Assembly: GCA_030064795.1 (NCBI GenBank)
Contig: JASJEI010000299.1
Coordinates: forward strand, 1-28,253
DNA: 28,253 nt
Source: Pleurocapsa sp. MO_226.B13
Lineage (GTDB): Bacteria > Cyanobacteriota > Cyanobacteriia > Cyanobacteriales > Xenococcaceae
Direction of reading: 5' to 3'
The position numbers and the translations under genes were made by a program. Shown here in pieces: positions 22,386-28,253 of the stretch. Below the pieces are notes generated by a model, which was given only the letters and a program-made list of their open reading frames with translations, searched no databases and was not told the DNA's origin. Numbering within the stretch: the first letter of the stretch is position 1; every line of letters starts with the position of its first letter.

Positions 22386-24308
22386 CTAAATTGCTTCTTC
22401 AACAGTTTCTGAAGAGGTTTGGGGGATAGGTGCAGCCAGGGGAATTTCTTCAACTTCAGGCAATTTTTCTAACACTAGACGAGAAGATTGATTGCCTCCA
22501 GATAAGCGTTTCAAGAGTTTTGGTCTGGGGTCATGAATTAAATAATAAATCTCATCCCCAATTTGCCATTCTTCTTTCGCAGTTGCTACCTGAATATTAC
22601 CATTGCGTTTGACCAATAAAGGTAGCATTTCCCCCGCACGAATTAACGCTCTTAAATGAGCCAATTTAAACGAAAAGTCAGGTTCTTTTAAAATTGTCCA
22701 GCCTAACTTAATTTGTCCATCATCGATGTAACTATTCCAAGTTTTTACTTTTAATTGAGGAATCAAGGCTTGATTGACCTTAGTTTTACTGTTTTCAGCC
22801 GAGCTATTTTGGGGAAATACAGCTAGCACCCTCGGAGGTTGAAATTCTTCTACCGCTCTTTGAGCCAAGACCAAATTAACTTCACCATTATTGGTGAGAG
22901 CTAAAAATGTTCCCGTAGATTCGATTCCCGCTTCGGCTAGAACCTCTGTATCTAGCGCGCTGCTTTGAAATACAGTCAATCGATCTGCTTCGGCTTTCTT
23001 GCAGGCTTCGGGATCGGTATCGATCATGACCACCGACTCTCCCAACTGTTGAAACAAACGACCCATAAAACGACCCAAGGCATCACAACCAATAATCATC
23101 GCGCCTTTAGCCTCGCTAGAAGTAATTTTCAACCAACTAGCTACCCACCGTGCAGTCAAACCCTGAAAAAACACCGTCATCAAAATAGTCAAGAAAACTA
23201 ATGCTTTGATTGCATCTCCACCGTTAATGCCTTTTTCGGTCAGCAAAATCGCAAATAAAGAAGCAACCGAAGCAGAAACAATACCTTTAGGAGCGACCCA
23301 AGCTAAAAATAGTTTTTGTCGCCAGTTCATGTTGCTATTCCAGGTGCAGAAAGCCACACTAATAGGTCTGACAACCAGCATCAGGACAAAAACTGCTAAA
23401 ACACTACCCCAACCCAAGGCAAAGACACTATCTATAGAAAGATCTGCTGCTAGGAGTATAAACAAGACGGAAACACAAAGAACGGTAAGCTGACCCTTAA
23501 ATCTTTTGAGCAATCTTTCTTCAGGAATCGCCGAAGCTTTGAGAACAATTCCTGCAATGACAGTTGCCATTAAACCCGATTCACTACGTAAGCTTTGAGA
23601 AAGCCCAAATAGTCCCCAAACAGCAGCTAAAACAACCAAGTTTTTTAGCTCTTCTGAGAGTTCATTAGCTTGTTTGAGGAACAAACCCAGTAGCCAGCCC
23701 CCTAGTCCACCTACCACCGCACCAATTCCGAGGCGTAACACCAAGCCACTCATAATGTCTATGGGTGCAGCATTGGTACTGAGGATAGTATTAAGTACTA
23801 CTACTGCCAAAATCGCTCCTACGGGGTCAATGAGAACTCCTTCTCCTTCTAAAAGGGTTGCTACCTGACGGTCTACTCTGACTTGTTTGAGGAGAGGCCC
23901 AATTACCGTAGGGCCAGTTACTACTACCAAGGAGGCATAGAGAAAGGCAATTGACCAAGGAAATTCGGCTAACCAGTGGGCGGCCATACCACCACCGATT
24001 AAAGTAATTAAAGTACCAATTGTCACTAGGTTACGCAAACTACCCGATACTTTCCCCAAGTCTCGTAGTTCTAGATTTAGTCCGCCTTCAAAAAGGATAA
24101 TTGCCACAGACAGAGCGACCAAAACCTCTAATCCTATGCCTAAATTATGGGGATGGAGTATGTTTAATGAATCTGCTCCTAATAAAATACCAAACAGCAA
24201 CAAAAAAACAATGCTAGGTACTTTAAAATATTCTGCCACTACTTGTGCGCTAATACCTGCAAGAACGGCAATAACTATTTGTAGAGTAATTTCAAAAGAT
24301 CCTTCCAT
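22386..24308 (-). CDS. CPA-type cation/proton antiporter with TrkA-N domain
   Basis: The 640-residue protein has about 12 hydrophobic spans in residues 1-395, including the CPA segments F-L-L-L-F-G-I-L-L-G, F-E-G-G-L-N-L and L-E-G-E-G-V-L-I-D-P-V-G-A with the buried Asp. A TrkA-N nucleotide-binding domain follows from about 402 (M-I-I-G-C-D-A-L-G-R-F-M-G and V-V-M-I-D-T-D-P), and a TrkA-C-like end near 575-610 (W-Q-I-G-D-E-I-Y-Y-L). Such proteins exchange Na+ or K+ for H+ across the plasma or thylakoid membrane, and the TrkA part can make transport respond to NAD(H) or nucleotides. The exact Nha/Kef subtype is uncertain. It is a single gene; a weak hairpin lies downstream. Confidence 0.9.
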   Translation of the reverse strand: MEGSFEITLQIVIAVLAGISAQVVAEYFKVPSIVFLLLFGILLGADSLNILHPHNLGIGLEVLVALSVAIILFEGGLNLELRDLGKVSGSLRNLVTIGTLITLIGGGMAAHWLAEFPWSIAFLYASLVVVTGPTVIGPLLKQVRVDRQVATLLEGEGVLIDPVGAILAVVVLNTILSTNAAPIDIMSGLVLRLGIGAVVGGLGGWLLGLFLKQANELSEELKNLVVLAAVWGLFGLSQSLRSESGLMATVIAGIVLKASAIPEERLLKRFKGQLTVLCVSVLFILLAADLSIDSVFALGWGSVLAVFVLMLVVRPISVAFCTWNSNMNWRQKLFLAWVAPKGIVSASVASLFAILLTEKGINGGDAIKALVFLTILMTVFFQGLTARWVASWLKITSSEAKGAMIIGCDALGRFMGRLFQQLGESVVMIDTDPEACKKAEADRLTVFQSSALDTEVLAEAGIESTGTFLALTNNGEVNLVLAQRAVEEFQPPRVLAVFPQNSSAENSKTKVNQALIPQLKVKTWNSYIDDGQIKLGWTILKEPDFSFKLAHLRALIRAGEMLPLLVKRNGNIQVATAKEEWQIGDEIYYLIHDPRPKLLKRLSGGNQSSRLVLEKLPEVEEIPLAAPIPQTSSETVEEAI

Positions 24309-24721
24309 AAGCTGTGTAAAAGATTAGCGTTCTCGTGCAGGTTGCCAGTTAAATTACAGGAGAAAATAATTTTCTCGGATTTTTTAACTTTATTAATAGT
24401 TAACTTGGTTTATCTGGTCTATTTTTGGTGATAAACGAGGATGATTTTTGTCTGAAACAGACTGACAAATAAGTGGTTAGACTAGATCGTCACTGTTTTC
24501 TTGGGTCATATTTTAACATCTGAGCTAAAAATCAAAATTGGTTGCCACTTGATTCAAAGTACCATCTTGAGGAAGATAAAGAGATAGACTTAGGAAGATA
24601 AATATATTGACGAGTGAAAAGCTAGATTGAAGATCGAGACCATTGCTTAACAACTGTCTTTAGATAACCATTTGCTTTACTGACAACACCAATATTTGCA
24701 TTTTTTAAATTGTCCCAACTT
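24309..24721. other. 413-bp spacer between divergent antiporter and GT39 genes
   Basis: It holds the two upstream regions. GAGAAAA-taa-TTTTCTC (about 24361-24377) and GTCTG-aaa-CAGAC are small inverted repeats near the antiporter side. I see no coding frame or named RNA. Confidence 0.4.
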
Positions 24722-26356
24722 ATGCCATCTCATCCTACATCTATCTGGAGACGTTCTCCTAACAAACTACGCCAAAGCGAAATCTGGCTGGAGTGTTTTT
24801 ATTTTACTAGTCTATTTCTCGCAGCATTAATTTTATTTTTGGTTAATTTGGGTAAACCGCCTCTATTGGATTTTAATGAGGGGATAGTCGCTCAAGTCGC
24901 CAAAGAGATTTACCAAGGAGCGCAGAGTGTATCGGACTGGATCTTTCCTACTTTGCAGGGCGAACCATATCTCCAACAACCACCATTAGTACACGATTTG
25001 ATTGCGATCGCCTATAAAATTGCTGGAGTTAGCGAATTTACAACTCGTTTACCAGGAGCATTATTGGGCGCTATTTCGGTGATTTTGGTTTACAATGTCG
25101 GTCGCGAAATTTTTGTGGCTCGTTTTCCCGCTTTATTTTCGGCACTAGTCTATCTTACCTATTTGCCTGTAGTGCGGTTTAGTCGCTTGGCAATGTCTGA
25201 TGGTCCTCTGTTTTGTTTTGAATTGTTAACTATTTGGGCAGTTTTGCGATCGCGCAGAGACCTGAGATGGTCTTGGGTTGCTGGAATGGGTTTGGGGCTA
25301 ATGGGTTTGATTAAAGGAATTGTCAGCCTGCAAATCTTAGTGGTAGTAATCGTATTTTTGCTCTGGGATACTCCACGTTTGATTACTTCTGTTTATTTTC
25401 TCAGAGGAATAATTTTAGGAGCAACTCCTGGAGTAGCTTGGTATATTGGTCAATGGTTTTACTATCGCGACCTTAATACCATCGGTGGTTTTTTTAGTTT
25501 AATTTTGGGTCAACTTGCTACCCCTCAATTGGAATCCGAGCTATCTATTCAATACTCTTTAATCGGGGGTCTTCAGTATTTTTTACCTTGGTTCTTAATC
25601 GTGTTAGCTGGCTTAAGAACGGCGACTCATCATCTTCACTGGGGATGGGGTAGGCTGGCGATCGCTTGGGTGGGAATCTATTTAGCCCTGGTTGTCTTGC
25701 TCTTCGACCGAGAATATGTCTCTTGGCTACCTTTATATCCTGGATTGGCTTTGGCAGCAGGAAGGCAACTGGATTTGATTCGCGATTTGCCCAGTTATGT
25801 TAATTACCCTAAGCTTTGGGCTTATAGTTTTGCTTTAATGGCTGCTCTTGCTGCTTTTGCTGGTTTGCACTGGGGGATTCGCGATTATATCGATTTTTAT
25901 TTGCCTTTTATTTGTGGTTCCTTAACCATTACCTTTACTGCCACCGCTATTGCCATCGCTCAACAGGAAAAACAGTTTATCCCTTTGTTGTTTTGGGGTC
26001 TTTTTGTCTCTATTTTTTTATTGTTTATCTCTCCTCATTGGCTTTGGGAGCAAAAAACATTAGAGCCAGTTAAGCCAATTGCAGAGCTAATTAGGCAACA
26101 CGTTCCCAAGACACAAATAATCTATACCTCCATGACTCAAAAACGACCTAGCTTAGATTTCTATAGCGATCGCCAGGTGGTGATGCAAACAATTGTGGAT
26201 TTGAAATCTCACTGGCATCGCGATGCCGATGTTTATTTACTAGTAGATTTAGCAACTATCAAACAATTGAATATTCCTCCAGAAATGCTCGTTAAAGATC
26301 CTCAATTTGACTCTCTTAACTGGATGCTAGCTATTAAAAAATCTGACCTTCAGTAG
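24722..26356 (+). CDS. GT39/ArnT-like membrane glycosyltransferase
   Basis: I prefer the ATG at 24722 to an in-frame TTG four codons earlier. The 544-residue product has a first membrane span (about 20-40) and then a first loop with N-L-G-K-P-P-L-L-D-F-N-E-G-I-V-A-Q-V-A-K-E-I, the place of the D-E motif in PMT/ArnT enzymes. It continues with Q-P-P-L-V-H, R-L-P-G-A-L-L-G-A and R-F-S-R-L-A-M-S-D-G-P-L, with ten or so further spans. The family uses polyprenyl-phosphate sugars to glycosylate lipids or proteins outside the membrane. Here the usual D-E is N-E. The C-terminal part (about 435-544) is soluble. The acceptor and sugar are unknown. Confidence 0.88.
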   Translation: MPSHPTSIWRRSPNKLRQSEIWLECFYFTSLFLAALILFLVNLGKPPLLDFNEGIVAQVAKEIYQGAQSVSDWIFPTLQGEPYLQQPPLVHDLIAIAYKIAGVSEFTTRLPGALLGAISVILVYNVGREIFVARFPALFSALVYLTYLPVVRFSRLAMSDGPLFCFELLTIWAVLRSRRDLRWSWVAGMGLGLMGLIKGIVSLQILVVVIVFLLWDTPRLITSVYFLRGIILGATPGVAWYIGQWFYYRDLNTIGGFFSLILGQLATPQLESELSIQYSLIGGLQYFLPWFLIVLAGLRTATHHLHWGWGRLAIAWVGIYLALVVLLFDREYVSWLPLYPGLALAAGRQLDLIRDLPSYVNYPKLWAYSFALMAALAAFAGLHWGIRDYIDFYLPFICGSLTITFTATAIAIAQQEKQFIPLLFWGLFVSIFLLFISPHWLWEQKTLEPVKPIAELIRQHVPKTQIIYTSMTQKRPSLDFYSDRQVVMQTIVDLKSHWHRDADVYLLVDLATIKQLNIPPEMLVKDPQFDSLNWMLAIKKSDLQ

Positions 26357-26553
26357 CATTATTTGTCGCTACTACTTTGGCTGATTCAGAGGAGCCAATC
26401 AATCGAGCTGCTGTCTCCCAAATTTTGTAGAACAAATTGAGGATGAACGGTCTACTATTTAGATGCTCGACCGAACCCCTCGTATAAGTCTTTAATGTTT
26501 TCACTGAGAAATATTCTCTCTAATTGGGTAAATATCCCCAGTTTCCTAGACTC

Positions 26554-26940
26554 TTATTCATCATCATCTGCACCAATTTGTCGCAGATGAATATGTTTTC
26601 TACCGAGGGTAATTTCAAATTCATCCCCCTGCTTTAATCCCATTTTCTTGGTATAAGCAGAACCGATCAACAAGTTACCATTGGATTGAACACTAATACG
26701 ATAACTAGCGGAACGTCCGCCTCTACCTTGACCGTTGGCAGTACTGTCTAATTCAATTCCTTCTGCATCAATTAGTGCATTGAGGAACTTCATCATGTTA
26801 ACTCGTTCTACACCATTTTTGGTGACTGTATAGTAGCCACATTCTCTGGCTTTTTCCTCTTTAGAGAGATTACCTAGCTCTTTTACTTTATCGATTAATG
26901 TTGAACCTACTAAAGGTTGTGGTTGGGTTGCTTTTGCCAT
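26554..26940 (-). CDS. Cyanobacterial AbrB-type transcription regulator, cyAbrB2
   Basis: The 128-residue protein has the cyAbrB layout: a conserved N-terminal part with L-S-K-E-E-K-A-R-E-C-G-Y-Y-T-V-T-K-N-G-V-E-R-V-N, and a C-terminal AbrB-like DNA-binding domain (about 80-122) with Y-R-I-S-V-Q-S-N-G-N-L-L-I-G-S-A-Y-T-K-K-M-G-L-K-Q-G-D-E-F-E-I. The V-E-R-V-N-M-M-K-F-L-N-A-L-I-D-A-E-G-I-E-L segment and Q-S-N-G-N-L-L-I-G fit the cyAbrB2 branch (Synechocystis Sll0822), which regulates carbon, nitrogen and hydrogenase genes, rather than cyAbrB1. The gene stands alone, with 330 bp of A+T-rich upstream DNA shared with the Rrf2 gene. Confidence 0.92.
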   Translation of the reverse strand: MAKATQPQPLVGSTLIDKVKELGNLSKEEKARECGYYTVTKNGVERVNMMKFLNALIDAEGIELDSTANGQGRGGRSASYRISVQSNGNLLIGSAYTKKMGLKQGDEFEITLGRKHIHLRQIGADDDE

Positions 26941-27272
26941 TAACTTGAAACAACTAAAAATTTATTTGGTTTACAATTTTGCTTATAGCTAAAGTTAGTC
27001 AAAGTCACTCTGTTTTACTTTGCTATCTTCATCTAAAACTATATTACACTTATTAAGCATAATTAAATAAATAAAAATTTAAATTTTAGCTGCAAAGATA
27101 CAGTTGACACTATAAAAAATTAATATTTTAAAGTTTGTCAAAAAAAGAACGAGTTATATATCCAAGTTTAAACTAGTTCTAGTTTAGAAAACAGTAGATG
27201 AAACTAGTCTCTGGTCACCGTGTAAGCTTAACGCTAGTACATTGACTATTTAGCAAAGAATTAGACAACAAA
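26941..27272. other. 332-bp A+T-rich spacer between two regulator genes
   Basis: It contains the divergent upstream regions of cyAbrB2 and the Rrf2 gene. It is strongly A+T-rich with several TATA-like hexamers, so no single promoter can be picked by eye. No gene or RNA is seen. Confidence 0.4.
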
Positions 27273-27716
27273 ATGAAATTAACTACTCGCGGTCATTATA
27301 GTGTTAAAGCATTATTAGATCTTAGTTTACAGCCAGGATATCGACCGGCATCAGTAAAGACGATCGCCCAAAGACAAGATTTACCCGCACCTTATTTAGA
27401 GAAATTGTTGATTGAAATGAGAAGAGCGGGCATAGTTAAATCGGTTCGGGGAGCAAAAGGAGGCTATCAGTTAGCCCATAAACCCGAACAAATTTCTTTG
27501 GGCAAAATTTTAGAAGCAGTAGGAGAAACTATTGAACCTTTAGCGAACTACTCTCCTGATAACAACCTAGCAGAAGATTGGGTCACATTTAGTTTGTGGC
27601 AAAGGCTACATCAAAAATTAAAAGAAGCTTTGTATAGTATTACCCTGGCCGATTTATATTACGATGCTCGTAGTTGGCAAGCAGCCCAGGGAGAAGAAAA
27701 CAATTTTGTCGTTTGA
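27273..27716 (+). CDS. Rrf2-family transcription regulator without cysteines
   Basis: The 147-residue protein is an Rrf2 winged-helix regulator: M-K-L-T-T-R-G-H-Y-S-V-K-A-L-L-D-L, the recognition segment T-I-A-Q-R-Q-D-L-P-A-P-Y-L-E-K-L-L, and the wing G-I-V-K-S-V-R-G-A-K-G-G-Y-Q-L-A. In IscR and NsrR three cysteines around residues 92-104 hold an Fe-S cluster. Here that region (E-P-L-A-N-Y-S-P-D-N-N-L-A-E-D-W) and the whole protein contain no Cys, so a Cys-ligated cluster is excluded. Its stop (TGA 27714-27716) is inside the ribosome site of the GFA gene, so the two are probably co-transcribed. Confidence 0.92.
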   Translation: MKLTTRGHYSVKALLDLSLQPGYRPASVKTIAQRQDLPAPYLEKLLIEMRRAGIVKSVRGAKGGYQLAHKPEQISLGKILEAVGETIEPLANYSPDNNLAEDWVTFSLWQRLHQKLKEALYSITLADLYYDARSWQAAQGEENNFVV

Positions 27717-27732
27717 GGAGGCAAATTTATTT

Positions 27733-28134
27733 ATGACCAAACCACAAGAACCTTATCTTAGTGAGGGTGGTTGTCACTGTGGTGCAGTTCGTTATCAAGT
27801 ACTAATCGACCGCGATACAGTATATGACTGTAACTGCTCTATTTGTCGCAAAAAAGGCTTTTTACATTTAATCGTTCCACCAGAAAATTTTACTTTACTT
27901 CAGGGTCAAGATTGTTTGACTTATTATACTTTTAATACCAAAATAGCACAGCATACATTTTGCTCGGTTTGTGGTATTCATTGTTTTTATCGCCCCCGCT
28001 CTCATCCCGATAAAATCGATGTCAATATTCGCACTCTGGATCTAGATTGGGAAAATAAATTTGAAATTAAACCTTTTGACGGTCAAAATTGGGAAAGTAA
28101 CGTCGATCTTATTCGAGAGCGACCACAAGTTTAA
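27733..28134 (+). CDS. GFA-family (CENP-V/GFA) zinc protein
   Basis: The ATG at 27733 is chosen because GAGGAGG (27715-27721) lies about 11 bases before it; a longer in-frame reading from 27664 would overlap the Rrf2 gene. The 133-residue product has the GFA cysteine pattern: C14-H-C16, C33-N-C35-x-x-C38 and C77-x-x-C80, which bind two zinc ions. GFA proteins were named for glutathione-dependent formaldehyde activation, but most members have unknown chemistry. The gene begins 16 bp after the Rrf2 gene, so the regulator and this protein probably respond to the same signal. Confidence 0.9.
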   Translation: MTKPQEPYLSEGGCHCGAVRYQVLIDRDTVYDCNCSICRKKGFLHLIVPPENFTLLQGQDCLTYYTFNTKIAQHTFCSVCGIHCFYRPRSHPDKIDVNIRTLDLDWENKFEIKPFDGQNWESNVDLIRERPQV

Positions 28135-28208
28135 TTTGTCGATTGTGAATCTAAACTAAACTACGCTTGAAAAATTATTAAAACCCTGCAATTAGAAACT
28201 TTTGATTT

Positions 28209-28253
28209 TTATCCGACGCTCTTGGCTGCTTTGGTGACTAGCCCAACTTCTTC
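28209..28253 (-). CDS. Possible C-terminal end of a minus-strand gene running off the window
   Basis: Reading the minus strand from the right edge gives E-E-V-G-L-V-T-K-A-A-K-S-V-G and a TAA (28209-28211). Fourteen codons are too few to prove coding; the composition looks protein-like, and the frame is open to the edge. No family can be named. Confidence 0.3.
   Translation of the reverse strand, partial: EEVGLVTKAAKSVG

Noticed and set aside
1..28253. CRISPR array, tRNA or rRNA genes, prophage or toxin-antitoxin modules
   Set aside because: No regularly spaced repeats of 25-40 bp, no tRNA T-arm/CCA layout, no rRNA segments and no phage structural genes were seen. The only tandem repeats are the short heptamer and decamer series.

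Overview
The window is a stretch of cyanobacterial chromosome. Three things point that way: abundant HIP1 octamers (GCGATCGC and its core CGATCG) inside and between genes, an A+T-rich base composition with short heptameric tandem repeats in spacers, and several gene families known mainly from cyanobacteria (COP23, cyAbrB2, DUF3153, the Zam-like RNase II relative, a DUF6679-type protein). A unicellular or baeocystous cyanobacterium is plausible, but I cannot name the genus. No rRNA, tRNA or CRISPR array was seen.

Layout. 1-260: the 3' end of an IS200/IS605-type tnpB with its right-end hairpin. 384-2136: an FHA/zinc-ribbon protein facing a secreted glycine-rich protein. 2277-5485: a Slt-type lytic transglycosylase with TPR-like repeats, converging on surE. 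5782-8193: a secreted COP23 protein followed closely by a secreted trypsin-like protease fused to a seven-blade WD40 propeller. 8244-8678: an IscA/SufA-type Fe-S assembly protein with a clear terminator. 9133-9857: a ribbon-helix-helix-like regulator with an inverted repeat over its promoter region, then a gene-poor stretch with strong RNA structure and an intrinsic terminator. 10044-13551: a small conserved protein, an HD-domain protein, a GT9 glycosyltransferase and ispD. 13639-18147: a minus-strand run of three genes (RNase II/R-like protein, PmbA/TldE, DUF3153 lipoprotein). 18736-20152: two cyanobacterial proteins of unknown function. 20240-24308: a beta-CASP nuclease, a 40-residue single-span membrane protein and a cation/proton antiporter with a TrkA domain. 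24722-28134: a GT39 glycosyltransferase, cyAbrB2, and an Rrf2 regulator paired with a GFA-family zinc protein. A minus-strand reading frame may run off the right edge.

How the genes fit together. Most are housekeeping or envelope functions (cell wall, isoprenoid, Fe-S, glycosylation, ion transport) rather than one accessory island. The clearest linked pairs are COP23 with protease-WD40 (72 bp apart) and Rrf2 with GFA (16 bp apart). The most unusual protein is the RNase II/R homologue at 15889-18147. It keeps the family architecture, but by eye the catalytic aspartates and the SPIR arginine are replaced, so it looks like a pseudo-exoribonuclease that may bind RNA without degrading it. Other points of note are the possible attenuator-like RNA at about 9568-9857, the small membrane protein at 22129-22251 with its own terminator, the TnpB guide-RNA end at the left edge, and heptamer repeat clusters of several sequence families in five spacers.
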